A stretch of DNA of 64,000 bases from VAZQ01 sp963721005 (GCA_963721005.1 CAVRHR010000003.1:1674001-1738000); one strand, 5' to 3'; numbered from the stretch's first letter, positions 8,880 through 18,504 are shown. A program made the numbers and translations. Notes: generated by a model from the letters alone, not told the origin.

Positions 8880-9006
8880 GCCGTGCCGGGCTTAGCCGAT
8901 CGCCGTCGTCGCCCGTTCGGGATGCGTATTCCGTGTCATCTTTGGCTCCCCTAGCCTGCTAGGATGCCAAGGTGGCTCACAGTCAGTCCGACAAGGGTTG
9001 ATCCCA

Positions 9007-9225
9007 ATGGACCGCGCCAAACGCACGCACAAGTTCAAGCTCGGTCAATCGGTGTCTTTGCAATCGACCTTGTTCAATCGCGATGCCGCGAGCGGTGCAT
9101 ACAAGGTGACCAAGCAACTGCCCGAAAGGGACGGCGAGTTCGAATATCAAGTCAGGAGGCCAGGAGAGCCAAACGAGCGCGTCGTAACAGAACGCGACCT
9201 CAGTGCCGTGGCTCAAACTGAATGA
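9007..9225 (+). CDS. Conserved hypothetical protein (small SH3-like)
   Basis: 72 aa, MDRAKRTHKFKLGQSVSLQS, GAYKVTKQLPERDGEFEYQV, ERVVTERDL. The pattern 'FKLGQSV ... Y.V...LPERDGEFEYRV ... ERVV.E..L' is a family I recognise from Bradyrhizobium as a small beta-barrel protein without known function. Start chosen at the ATG at 9007 rather than the TTG at 8998. Confidence 0.7.
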   Translation: MDRAKRTHKFKLGQSVSLQSTLFNRDAASGAYKVTKQLPERDGEFEYQVRRPGEPNERVVTERDLSAVAQTE

Positions 9226-9262
9226 GCGAAAAAACGTTAGAGCCCTCGGCCGCGCGAGCCGG

Positions 9263-9502
9263 TTATTTCGTTTCCGGCGGGGTAGGCCGCAACGCGTCCT
9301 TTGCTTTCTGGGAATCGAGCAGGAATCGCTCCAGGCTTTCCGAGAACTCGTAACTGCGGGCCAAGTGAGTCCACTGGCCGGCCAGGGCCAAATAATCAGC
9401 TTTCAAGCTCGGATCGGATACCTGGGCCGCGCGCAGTTCGGCTTTGGCTGCATTTTCGATGCAAGCCTTAATGTGATCACCCAGGTTTTGAAGCACACCC
9501 AT
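9263..9502 (-). CDS. Conserved small hypothetical protein
   Basis: 79 aa from MGVLQNLGDHIKACIENA; all-helical, with SLKADYLALAGQWTHLARSY and SESLERFLLDS. This resembles a short rhizobial family that begins LxNLxDHIxACxxNA. No signal peptide or cofactor motif. Tail-to-tail with the preceding plus-strand gene. Confidence 0.65.
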   Translation of the reverse strand: MGVLQNLGDHIKACIENAAKAELRAAQVSDPSLKADYLALAGQWTHLARSYEFSESLERFLLDSQKAKDALRPTPPETK

Positions 9503-9668
9503 CCCCTCCCGCGTGGCCAATTGCCGACCATTCCACATGCTCTGTCGGGAAAATCGCCAAAGAGTCGAGTGTCAAAAGACATATCAGGGGAATTATTACT
9601 GGCTTGCCACCCCCGCGGATGACTTGCCATCTTCGGCGCATGGAGTGGCGTACCAAGCCGCCTGTAAA

Positions 9669-9710
9669 GCGGCCCGGCATTATCGAGCCCTGCATCCCGA
9701 CCCGCGAGGA
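9669..9710 (+). pseudogene. DNA-ligase N-terminal remnant
   Basis: Encodes RPGIIEPCIPTREE, the same short conserved N-terminal segment as in the ligase at 5401 (RPGTIEPCIPTLVS). It sits in a stretch without a complete gene and looks like a relic of a second ligase. Confidence 0.45.
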
Positions 9711-9788
9711 ACACGGCAATGGTGGGGCGATTAACTCAGCTCCAACCGGGACTGCTTCGGCCACGAGAAGCGGTATTGGCCTTGCCTC

Positions 9789-9855
9789 AATGTCGGCTCA
9801 TCCTCCGAAAGCTGACGCACCGCTGCACTGCCGCGAACTGGCGGTTTGGGCCAAA
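9789..9855 (+). repeat. R1 interspersed repeat copy
   Basis: Contains CGCTGCACTGCCGCGAACTG then GGTTTGGGCC; the first of about twelve R1 copies. It lies in the roughly 450 bp gap between the gene starting at 9502 and the one ending at 9956. Confidence 0.7.
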
Positions 9856-9898
9856 ATCTACCGTGGCCGCACAACGGACTATCCACGGCAAACGACAA

Positions 9899-9926
9899 GC
9901 CACCCAGCTCGTGCCAGCCGGGTGGC
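9899..9926 (-). terminator. Probable transcription terminator
   Basis: 7-bp stem GCCACCC/GGGTGGC 30 bp after the stop of the cytochrome/propeller gene; the minus strand continues TTGTCGTTTG, a weak U-rich tract. Confidence 0.55.
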
Positions 9927-9955
9927 TATCAGCCTAATTGAGTTTTATCGCCAGC

Positions 9956-12113
9956 TCAGTGGGCGAGCGGGTCCGGTCGCAGCTGAAATTTGGTCAGCGT
10001 CGGGGTGTTGCCCTTGCCGCCTTCCACGTGGAAGGGCGTTCGGTTGCCGGAAGACGCCCACACACCACGACCTTTCCAGCCGCCGTTCGGATCGTCGATG
10101 CGGCCGTCGAACGTCTTGGCAAAGAAGCCCATCGGATAGGGGACGACCAGATTGACCATCTTGCCGTCCTTAAGCGCGATCAGCGATCCGTTCTCATTGC
10201 CGGTCGCAAATGGGACATCGTTGCCGAGGCCGAGCGTGTTGTGCTGGTCAACCCAGGTGTAATAGCTCCCCTCGGCCGAGCCGGTCCCGGCGTCTCCGGC
10301 GAGCTTGGGTCCCGGCAACGGATAAAGCGTCCAGCCTTCCGGACAATGCCGGCCGGTTGCAATCGTCGGCCCGTTGAGGACCTTGCACTTGCTGCGGTCG
10401 AAGGACGCCATGTGGCCGCTTGAGAGCGGTACCCAGACTACGTTGTGGCTATCGATATCCATTCCGCGCGGGCCATAGCCCGGCGCCGGCACCTCGTAGA
10501 TTTCTGCGAGCGCCGTCTCGGACGGATTGGGCTTTGTCGGATCGAGCCGCACGACGTAACCGGGGAAGCCGAGTGAATCACCCCAAACGGTGCCGTCGAC
10601 GGGGCTCGGCGCTACGCCGTAGAAGGCGACGTTAACGCGACGATCCTTGGTGGGATCGAGCGGCTGGTTCGGCTCGGTATATTCGTCGCGCTTACCGTTG
10701 CCGTTGGTGTCGAGGATAAACGGCGTCCAGCCCTGCGCCTTGGCTTCGTCCCCGGTGTCTTCCAGCACCTTCATGTCGACCCATCCGGCGACCCCGCTGC
10801 CAGGACCTCCGGCGCTCGCCCAGGCGGTGTTGTGGGCATCGAAGCCGAACTGCACGTGGTGGGTGGGGAAGCAGGTATTGATCAGCGTGAACTTCTGCGT
10901 ATTCGGATCATAAAGTTCAAGCTGACGGCCCGAGGTGGCGAGCGGGAACACCTTTGCGGAGGCATGATCCGATCCCTGCTTGCAGAAGTCGGGGTTGGCT
11001 GGCGGGCGGATCCTCGCCGTGTACATGATTCGGCCCTGACCGTCGAAATAGAGGCTGTGAGGGACAGTCTGGGAATCCCAGATCTTCTCATCCCCGAAAT
11101 ACGGCGAGGACGCAAACATCTGCCCTTCGATCTCCGAAGGCGTCTTTGGATCGCGGACCTGCAACTTCAATTCGTAAGCGACATTCTTCACCGGATCGAA
11201 CACCGGGACTTTGTCGCTGCTGTTCTCAGTCGCGCCAAAAATCAGACCATTGGCGTTAACCGTGGGATTACGTTTGTCGCTCGCTGCTGCATCGTGCAGG
11301 TAGGCTTTCGGGTTGGACCAGTCCCACACCGTGATGACCGCATTGCGCTCGATTCCTTGCGGCCGCTCCGGCTTCGCTGCCGGCAGTTCGCCTCGCGCGA
11401 TTCTGTCGGTCCAGTCGCCCAGCATCCGCAGACCCGCCTGCGTGCCCATCCGCTCCATGTTCGTGACCATGATCGGCGAGGCCTGGCCGGACTGGATGCG
11501 CCGCGTCCATGCGTCGTATCCCGACTTGAATTCGCCTAGCGATGCCGGGATTGTCCGAGTTCGCCTGATTACCCAACTGGTGACAACCGACACAGCCATT
11601 GGTCTTCAGGACGTCGAGGAATTGACCCTGGCTTTTCAGGCCGGTGTTGATGCCATTGCCGGTTGGGCCAGTGCCCGGGAAGTCACCCGGAGCGGGGACC
11701 TTGATCATCGAATACCAGTAGATGGCCGGATAGTATTGCGCGGCGGCGGCATCATTGGGCGCCTTGACCGCCGTCAGATTGATGATTTTGCCAGGTTCGC
11801 CGTCGACCTTGGGTAAATCGACGAGGCCGTAGCCGCGTACCCAAATCTTGTACTTAGCCTTCGGCAGTTCCGGCAGCACGTATCTGCCGGCATCGTCGGT
11901 GACAACCATCTTGGCCATCCTGGTGCCGAGCTCCCTGGTCTCCGCGATGACCCACACGCCGGCCTCCGACCCGCTCGGACCGGTTACGACGCCGCCGATA
12001 TCGTCGTTCCCGATGACGACCGTCGTCTGGGCGCTGAGCTTTCCTGGTGGAGTGAAAAAGCCGGCAATGGCGATAGCTGCCACGCCGAGGTATAATGCTC
12101 GTTTGGATCGCAT
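9956..12113 (-). pseudogene. Exported monohaem cytochrome c / beta-propeller protein, frameshifted
   Basis: Starts at the ATG at 12113 behind AGGAGGACATGAA with leader MRSKRALYLGVAAIAIAGFF. Order: carboxypeptidase-regulatory-like beta-sandwich (about residues 30-100, DDIGGVVTGPSGSEAGVWVI and TDDAGRYVLPELPKAKY), a c-haem site NGCVGCH near residue 170, then a streptogramin-lyase/propeller-like domain (VWDWSNPKAYLHD, GVAPSPVDGTVWGDSLG, PRGMDIDSHNVVWVPL). The haem half and propeller half are in different frames; removing one A at 11560-11561 gives QLGNQATRTIPASLGEF and one protein of about 719 aa. A family of such exported redox-like proteins exists; the substrate is unknown. Confidence 0.8.
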
Positions 12114-12880
12114 TTCATGTCCTCCTGCTGAGTTTTCTCCGAAATTAGCTTCGCACGTTCGATGCAACGTCGCGCCACAATAGGAAACGGGACCCGCCAT
12201 GACGGCGAGTCCCGCTATTATGCACGATAGGCGACCGCGTGTCTGCCGGCCTGCGCACGCCACGGCTTCGAAGCTGCCGCGAAACGCAAGCTGATGACAG
12301 CGCACTCTGATGACCCCACTCAGGGCCGTCATTGAGTTAGCTTAGCGTCAAGTTGCCAATGCGACGTACCGAGGTCGGACAAATCAGAGAGTCGTTCGCT
12401 TCTTGCGTCGCTGCGCTACACCTCCATCGCTGCTCAGCTAGTATTTATGACGCCCGATGTGCGATCCGCGCTTCAGGCGGTGCTGCACCGCGGCATTTTG
12501 CTCGCAATGGAGGTCGGCTTCGGGTCAAAATCGCGACCTTTCGCAAAGCGGCAATTGACGACACGGAGAGTCTGGTTCGGGCCAAGAGCGGCTGTTCGGG
12601 CCTATCCTTCGTCCGCTTTGCCCCTCCATTGCCGACATCCGCTGCGCTGCCGTGAACCGCCGCTCGGGGCCAACAGTTGCATTCCGCCTACCGCGATTGG
12701 CTCCTTTATTTGCACGGAAAAGTAGTGTACATTTCTCTTAAAGCTGCCGGCGTGACGTGCCCGAAGTTCCGGGGGCAATTGGGCGGTGATCATGCCGTTG
12801 ACAGGCCAAATCGAAATTGAGCGTGAATGTTTGGATGCCGGTCGACCGGCTTCGATCAATTGACTTGAGGGAGAGGAACG
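12114..12880. other. Intergenic region with R1 repeat
   Basis: No gene. A hairpin CGGGACCCGCC/GGCGAGTCCCG lies at about 12187-12214. An R1 copy with its leading half lies at 12581-12673 (CCATTGCCGACATCCGCTGC and on). The rest should carry the promoters of the two divergent flanking genes, but I see no convincing -35/-10. Confidence 0.5.
12581..12673 (+). repeat. R1 interspersed repeat copy
   Basis: Contains GTCCGCTTTGCCCCTCCATT and GCTGCGCTGCCGTGAACCGC, followed by CGGGGCCA. Confidence 0.7.
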
Positions 12881-14191
12881 ATGTCCGCTCAGGCCCAGCC
12901 GGTTTTGAAATCGACCATCGCCTCGGACAGGGTCGCGTCAACGCGCCGAAGGTTCATTTTATCGGCGACAGCGATGGCTGCCGTCTGTACCGGCACGGGC
13001 GCGCAAAAACGAGCAGGTGCTGCAAGCGTTCAGACCGACACCTCGAAGCTTCCTCCTCTCCCGCTTCCCACGGGGATACGCTCGCGGTACGTCAGCAACA
13101 TCAATGGACTTACATTTCACGTGCTGGAAGCCGGCTTCGAGGAGAAGGGCCGGCCTTGCGTGCTGCTCCTGCACGGATATCCGGAAATCGCCTTTGGGTG
13201 GCGCAAGGTCATGCCGCTTCTTGCTGCGGCGGGCTTTCACGTGCTCGCGCCCGACATGCGAGGCTACGGCCGCACCACCGGGTGGGATGACAGCTATGAC
13301 GGCGATGTCTTCTCGTTCCGTCACGCTAACTTGGTCAGGGATGCGCTTGGGCTGGTCGCGGCCTTCGGGTATCGCTCGGCTGCCGTTGTTGGACGCGATG
13401 CCGGCTCACCCGTGGCGGCCTACTGCGCGCTGATGCGGCCGGACGTGTTCCGTTCGGTCGCGATGATGACTGCATCGTTTGCCGGACCACCGGAACTGCC
13501 GTTCGACACAGTCGACGGTGCAAGGCCAGTTGCAGGTGCAGCTCAGGACGCTAGGAGCCTCAACGCGGATTTGGCCAAGCTCTCTCCGCCACGCAAGCAC
13601 TATCAGGAGTACTACACGACGCGCGAGGCAAACGACAACATGTGGCACGCGCCGCAGGGCTTGCAAGCCTTCCTGCGCGCCTACTACTACTACAAGAGTG
13701 CGGATTGGAAAGGAAACAAGCCCTTCAGGCTGCAATCGGTAACCGCCGAAGAGCTGGCCAAGATGCCGCACTATTACATCATGGACCTCAACAAGGGCAT
13801 GGCGGAGACGGTTGCCGAGGTGATGCCATCCGCCGCCGAGATCGCGGCATGCAAATGGCTCACTGACAGTGAACTCGCGGTATACACCGCCGAATATGAA
13901 AGAACGGGATTTCAAGGTGGCCTTCAGGGTTATCGGCGTGTGGGTCCAAGATTCACCGCAGACTTGCAAACCTATTCCGGACGTACGATCGATGTGCCGT
14001 CACTGTTCATCGGCGGAAAAAGCGACTGGGGTGTTTTTCAGGCCCCCGGCGCATTCGAGCGAATGCAGAGCACCGCCTGCACCCAGATGCGCGGTGCTCA
14101 TCTTATCGATGGAGCGGGACACTGGCTCGAGCAGGAACAGCCGGAGCAAGTCAGTAATCTGCTCATTCAATTTCTAAAAGGCGCCGGCTAA
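12881..14191 (+). CDS. Tat-exported epoxide hydrolase (alpha/beta hydrolase)
   Basis: 436 aa. A twin-arginine leader (STRRRFILSATAMAA, residues 20-34) precedes an epoxide-hydrolase fold: HGYPE (98-102, oxyanion hole), DMRGYGRT (125-132), nucleophile Asp in VGRDAGSP (D173) and histidine in DGAGHWLEQE (about H414). The cap region has the paired-tyrosine character of the family (AYYYYKSADW). Epoxide hydrolases open epoxides to diols and are normally cytoplasmic, so export is the unusual feature. Start follows GGGAGAGGAACG. A second Tat-exported alpha/beta hydrolase is downstream in the same orientation. Confidence 0.88.
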   Translation: MSAQAQPVLKSTIASDRVASTRRRFILSATAMAAVCTGTGAQKRAGAASVQTDTSKLPPLPLPTGIRSRYVSNINGLTFHVLEAGFEEKGRPCVLLLHGYPEIAFGWRKVMPLLAAAGFHVLAPDMRGYGRTTGWDDSYDGDVFSFRHANLVRDALGLVAAFGYRSAAVVGRDAGSPVAAYCALMRPDVFRSVAMMTASFAGPPELPFDTVDGARPVAGAAQDARSLNADLAKLSPPRKHYQEYYTTREANDNMWHAPQGLQAFLRAYYYYKSADWKGNKPFRLQSVTAEELAKMPHYYIMDLNKGMAETVAEVMPSAAEIAACKWLTDSELAVYTAEYERTGFQGGLQGYRRVGPRFTADLQTYSGRTIDVPSLFIGGKSDWGVFQAPGAFERMQSTACTQMRGAHLIDGAGHWLEQEQPEQVSNLLIQFLKGAG

Positions 14192-14261
14192 ATAGCAAAT
14201 GGAGTCACGACCGAAATACTCCCGATAGCTGCCGACTTCCTACGACGAATGAATTGGCGGA

Positions 14262-14330
14262 CTCGGGCCAAGAGCGGAAGTGGCAGCGAGGCATCAGCCG
14301 GCTCGCGTCCGCTGAGGTGGGTCACGTTTG
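14262..14330 (+). repeat. Partial R1-like repeat
   Basis: CTCGGGCCAAGAGCGGAAGT resembles the right end of R1; the core is not recognisable. Low confidence. Confidence 0.3.
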
Positions 14331-14441
14331 ACGGTGTAACGGACGCCGCGTAGGTTTTCACCGGATCAACGATGGACCGACTGGCGCGGACCATCTTTCA
14401 GTTGTGCCGATCTTTCGGGCAAACAGCGCAGGAGGGAAGTG

Positions 14442-15314
14442 ATGGCGGTCACGAGTTCTCGTCGCGATGTGCTGCATTTCGGCTGTGCCACTGCGGTCGC
14501 GGTCGGCGCGTCAGCCCTAGCCCCAGCCGGTTCACTGGCGCAGGAAGCGCCGGCGAGAAATGCTTCCGCGGAGGATTTCTTCTATCGCGAAGACTGGTTC
14601 GGCGAGCCCTGGCGCACACCCGAAACCGCCGTCCTTATCCATGGGAACGCTGAATCGAGCATCGTATGGTATGCATGGATGCCCCGCCTGGCACAGGAAT
14701 TTCGCGTGCTGCGGCCCGACCTGCCTGGGTTCGGTCGGTCGCGGATCCCGTCGGGTTTCGAGTGGTCGCTGCCCAATCTTGCCACCTACGTGGCGCATGT
14801 CCTCGACAAGGCCGGCATCGACTCCGCGCACATCATCGGCGCCAAGACCGGCGGCACGGTTGCGATGCAGTTTGCTGCGGATTACCCGGCGCGCACCCGC
14901 ACGCTTTCGGTCGTGAGCGGGCCCGCTTCCGCTCCACCGACCCTCGCCTATGCCGACCCCGCGCAAATTCCGCAAGCTGACCGGCTTGGCTCCGCTGCTT
15001 CGAAAGAGATGGCCGATTATTGGGCGAATATGTTCAAAACGGCGCCGAAAATCCCGACACAAGGACTGCGCAACGCGATTACCGACCTGGCGAAAGACGG
15101 TGTCCTGCAGCGCATCAAAGCTCCGACTTTGGTCTTGACGGGCGACCAAAGCAAATTGCAATCGATCGAGCAGGCGCTGCAGTATCAGAGGCTCATTCCC
15201 AATTCGCGACTGGTGGTTCTGCGCAGCGATGCCTACCATATCGCCGCTGTGAATGCTGAAGAGTGCGTCGCCAACGTACTCAGCTTCATCAGGGAGGCGA
15301 GACAAAAGGCTTAG
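14442..15314 (+). CDS. Tat-exported alpha/beta hydrolase with Lys at the nucleophile position
   Basis: 290 aa, ribosome site GGAGGGA before ATG. Leader SSRRDVLHFGCATAVAVGAS (Tat). Alpha/beta-hydrolase features: LIHGN (66-69), RPDLPGFGRS, and the nucleophile elbow IIGAKTGGTVAM, where Lys135 stands in place of the expected Ser/Asp/Cys of G-x-Nuc-x-G. A histidine is present near the end (DAYHIAAVN). Either the enzyme is catalytically dead, or it belongs to a subgroup with different chemistry. Probably co-transcribed with the epoxide hydrolase 250 bp upstream. Confidence 0.85.
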   Translation: MAVTSSRRDVLHFGCATAVAVGASALAPAGSLAQEAPARNASAEDFFYREDWFGEPWRTPETAVLIHGNAESSIVWYAWMPRLAQEFRVLRPDLPGFGRSRIPSGFEWSLPNLATYVAHVLDKAGIDSAHIIGAKTGGTVAMQFAADYPARTRTLSVVSGPASAPPTLAYADPAQIPQADRLGSAASKEMADYWANMFKTAPKIPTQGLRNAITDLAKDGVLQRIKAPTLVLTGDQSKLQSIEQALQYQRLIPNSRLVVLRSDAYHIAAVNAEECVANVLSFIREARQKA

Positions 15315-15315
15315 C

Positions 15316-15580
15316 CGCCCGTTCAGCGACGCGAGAAAGAGAGCGCGACAGCGCGGGCGCCGCTAGATTGAGCTTAAGCGCAAGCGCGGTCTCGGGGTTG
15401 ATGAGGAACGAAATCTTCGTGGACTGCTGCGTTGGCATTTCGGCAGGCTTCGCGCCCTTGAGGATGCGGTCGACGTAGCCAGCGGCAGCACGAATTATTG
15501 GGCGCGTAGGAGATGAGACCGCCTTGGTTGACGCAGTAGCACTGGTTGATAGACACGGCGGTTGCGTCGCCGCGCCGCAA
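15316..15580 (-). pseudogene. C-terminal fragment of an ABC substrate-binding protein
   Basis: Pieces recognisable as ABC_sub_bind: NQGGLISYAPN in one frame, then AAAGYVDRILKGAKPAEMP and INPETALALKLNL in another. The 5' two thirds are missing and there is a frameshift near 15490. Relic lying immediately downstream of the Sel1 gene. Confidence 0.7.
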
Positions 15581-17299
15581 TCAACGGTTCGCAAGAAGCT
15601 CAAGGCGACGCGAGGCTTCGGACGAGCCTAACTCTTCGGCTTTTTCATACCAGCTTCGCGCCTTGCCCGCGTCCGCGCTCATGCCCAGGACACCGAGCTT
15701 GGCAAGGACGATTGGATCATACGTTGCGCCCATTGCCAGCGTTGCGGTCGCATCGCCCGCTTCCGACGCGCGCCGAAATACGAGCCGGGCCGTGGCCAGA
15801 TCGCCAGCCGCTATGAATTGTTCGCCCTTTTTCATGAGGAGCTTAATGTCCTCGGGATCGATCGTGCGGACAGCTGTGCTGGCCGGCGGCGTCCTGGTGC
15901 CACTCGGACTAGGCGACAACATCGCCGCCGTCTCTCCCTCGGGCGATGCTGCGCCCTGAGAGGAGGTCGCCCCCGGGGACGACGTCGCGCTCGGCGAAGC
16001 CGGGCTCTGAGACAGTGCTGTGCCCTGAGACAATGCCACGGTGTGGGAGGTCTTCATCGGGGGAATTATCGCGCCCTGTGACGATATCTCGTTCTCGGGG
16101 GGTGCCGCAGCAGTGCTGTCGTGCGACTCATTCGGTTGGAACTGCTGCGAGGCCACCACCGTTATAGGTGACGCAACAATTCGCGACCCGAGCGATGCTT
16201 TCTGTCCCCGCCCAGACTCCGATTTCAGGATTGAACTTCCCACCGAAAAATAATACGCGACCAGCACCGCGCCCGCGCAAGCAATCACGAGCAGCGGCGC
16301 AATTAACTTGTTACGCTGCGGCTGCATCGGACGTGGAGGCCGCGGACGCTCGGCCACGAACGAGGGCGGCACCCGAAGGCTGTTGATGAATGTCTCGCCC
16401 GCGCGGGGGACTTTTTCCGCGTTTTCTTCCACAGGCGGAAGTCCCGTCACTGGAGGAAGCGGGACCGCACGAGGGAGCCGCCTGTGGGTACCCTCCCGCT
16501 CGCTGGATGCTGTAAGCTGGCTAATATGCTGTTCAACATCGTTCTCGACAGGCGGTGGTGGCTCCGAGGACCGGAGATGCTCGGGCGCGCGTTGGGGTGG
16601 CGGCTGAGAATTGAAAGTGTCCGGCGTTTGAACACGACCTTCGTTGTCCGCAAGACTGTGCCCCGGTACGGGCTGCAATCGCACCGCACGAGGGAGCTGG
16701 TACGTCGTATTCTGTGCGCAAAACCCGAATTGAGCGAGCGTGGGTGGTAACGCGACCGTGTCAGCCTCCTGACGAGCTCCAGCATTATCGCTAATTTCCG
16801 GCGCGGCGGTGAGCTGGGTGGGTGGGGCGAGTATTTGATTCTCTCTCTGGGCACGAAGCGCAGCCTCAAGCCGGGCGAGTGCCTTGTCGCTCAAGCCAAA
16901 TGCCCCGGTAGATAAATTATTATAGCTGCCCGGGTTTTTGCATTTCGTTATGCTATCGCGATTGGGGGCCAGAAAGCTGGATTCGGCCCGCAGAATATCG
17001 CCGCCGGTTTGATCGATGCCGTGCGCGACGACGGTACGCTCGTGTTCGTCATCAGGCGGCTGGGGAGGTCGAGGATCGTCGTGGCTAGCAGCGTGGGGAG
17101 GATGCTGTTCGTCTGCAGAGCGCTTATGGTCTAATTTTGGCGCAAGGCCTGCCTGAAGCGGGTCTGCCTTATCCGGACCGATAAAATGCCGCTCCGTGGC
17201 AGCAGACGCAAGCGCCTGTTTCTGCGCTTCAGCAACAAGATCTCCAGCAACAAGATCTGTTGAATTAAACGGGCTTCGTAACGGTGCATCCACGGGCAA
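15581..17299 (-). CDS. Membrane-anchored Sel1-repeat protein with Pro/Ser-rich linkers
   Basis: 572 aa (start TTG at 17299 or GTG six bases on, with GGAG upstream). Long Pro-rich disordered N-terminus containing two similar blocks (LPRAVRLQPVPG and LPRAVPLPPVTG), one membrane helix near residue 335-355 (LIAPLLVIACAGAVLVAYYF), a Ser-Gln/Pro repeat region (SQGTALSQSPASPSATSSPG), and a C-terminal Sel1/TPR-like domain (IAAGDLATARLVFRRASEAG, KARSWYEKAEELGSSEA). The terminal domain should lie in the periplasm if the N-terminus is cytoplasmic. Similar proteins occur in Bradyrhizobium; role unknown. IS630-A is inserted about 40 bp upstream and may have replaced its promoter. Confidence 0.82.
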   Translation of the reverse strand: MPVDAPLRSPFNSTDLVAGDLVAEAQKQALASAATERHFIGPDKADPLQAGLAPKLDHKRSADEQHPPHAASHDDPRPPQPPDDEHERTVVAHGIDQTGGDILRAESSFLAPNRDSITKCKNPGSYNNLSTGAFGLSDKALARLEAALRAQRENQILAPPTQLTAAPEISDNAGARQEADTVALPPTLAQFGFCAQNTTYQLPRAVRLQPVPGHSLADNEGRVQTPDTFNSQPPPQRAPEHLRSSEPPPPVENDVEQHISQLTASSEREGTHRRLPRAVPLPPVTGLPPVEENAEKVPRAGETFINSLRVPPSFVAERPRPPRPMQPQRNKLIAPLLVIACAGAVLVAYYFSVGSSILKSESGRGQKASLGSRIVASPITVVASQQFQPNESHDSTAAAPPENEISSQGAIIPPMKTSHTVALSQGTALSQSPASPSATSSPGATSSQGAASPEGETAAMLSPSPSGTRTPPASTAVRTIDPEDIKLLMKKGEQFIAAGDLATARLVFRRASEAGDATATLAMGATYDPIVLAKLGVLGMSADAGKARSWYEKAEELGSSEASRRLELLANR

Positions 17300-17342
17300 C
17301 TACTCCTATGATGCGCCCCTTCAATTAACAGCTCCCCTTATA

Positions 17343-18502
17343 CCAATCCTCAGAATGATTGACCGGCGCATGCCCAGTCGCGGCCGGCGATGGACATGAT
17401 TTTCCAGGGCTGGTCGATAAGCGTGTTCCAGGCGTAGCAGCAGTGGTCGACGACGTCGTCGAAGGATTTGAAGACACGGTTGGACAGCCAGTTTGCCCGC
17501 ATGAACTGCCAGATGTTTTCTTGTGGATTGAGCTCGGGTGAGCGTGGCGGCAGCGGCAAGAGCGAGATGTTGCCTGGAGCTTTGGGGTCCTTGGCGCCGT
17601 GCCATCCGGCTCGATCGAGGATTAGAACAGCGTGTGCACCGGGGGTGACTTTGGTGGCGATCTCGTGAAGATGAAGCTGCATGGCTTCGGTGTTGCAGGC
17701 TGGCAGCACGAGGGCGGCACCGGTTCCAAGTTCAGGGCAGACCGCACCGAACACATAGGTCGATTGCGTGCGTTGGTCGTGGACGGCCCGGGGGCGCGAG
17801 CCCTTTCTGGCCCAACGGTAGGTGAGCTTGTTTTTCTGACCCACCCGCATCTCATCTTGGAACCACACTTCTACGGGTGTGCCGGGCGCGAGTGTCGCGC
17901 GGACTTCCTCCAAACATGCGGCAAAGTTTTTTTAAACGCCGCTATGGCGTCCAGATCTTGCTTATAGGCCCTCGGCCGGGCGCTCACATGCGAGTAGCCC
18001 AAGTCCTTCAAGGCGCGATAGATCGCGTCGTCCGACACCGAGAGTGCAAATTCCTCGTAGAGCCGCATGATCAGATCGCAAGCCCGCCAGCGAACCACAC
18101 CGTGGATTGCAGGGGTCGGGCCCTCCTCCACGATCCGGGCGAGAAAGGCCCTGTGCGTGTCGTCGAGTATGGGCGGCACCCCAGGCGAAGGTATGTTGAT
18201 GAGACCGTCCGGGCCTTGCTCATTGAAGCGGATCACCCAGTCCCGCAGCGTCTGGCGATCCATCCCGCCGATCTTCGCTGCATCCTCCCGCGCGACCCCA
18301 TCGAGCACCGCCGCGATCGCCAACAGCCGGCGCGCTTGCGCCGCATCCTTCGCGTGCTTCGCAAGCCGGCGAACCTCGCTGGCCGTATAGTCCGTCCGCA
18401 CAGGAATAGCTCGGCCCATGGCAAACGCCCTCCGTTTGCCACCTTGAATCATGCCGTAGCTGATTCGTGAATCCGGAAAGAGTCAGCCATTCGGCGAATT
18501 GG
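17343..18502 (-). mobile_element. IS630-A, complete insertion sequence
   Basis: 1160 bp flanked by TA on both sides (17341-17342 and 18503-18504), the IS630/Tc1 target. Imperfect terminal repeats: CCAATCCTCAGAATGATTGAC at the left against CCAATTCGCCGAATGGCTGA at the right. Carries one transposase in two frames. Partial copies of the same element lie at 24516-24922 and 34358-34866. Confidence 0.88.
17350..18419 (-). CDS. IS630 family transposase, two frames joined by -1 slip
   Basis: The first part (start 18419, MGRAIPVRTDYTASEVRRLA) carries the helix-turn-helix domains (LAIAAVLDGVAREDAAKIGG). The second part has the DDE catalytic core: FQDEMRVG (D), LILDRAGWH (D) and LNPQENIW (E). The parts join at A7 (17927-17933): after FKK a -1 slip gives NFAACLEEVRATL. 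Runs of A at this place are a known programmed frameshift site in the IS630 family, so this is probably regulation, not damage. Confidence 0.85.
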
Positions 18503-18504
18503 TA

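Noticed and set aside
10832..11539. 235-codon open frame on the plus strand
   Set aside because: Antisense to the cytochrome/propeller gene; composition is shadow-like and no motif is present.
14532..15305. 257-codon open frame on the minus strand
   Set aside because: Mirror of the Tat-exported alpha/beta hydrolase; no recognisable features.
17900..17935. Frameshift in IS630-A counted as decay
   Set aside because: The A7 run and -1 direction match known programmed frameshifting of this family, so it was not added to the list of damaging indels.
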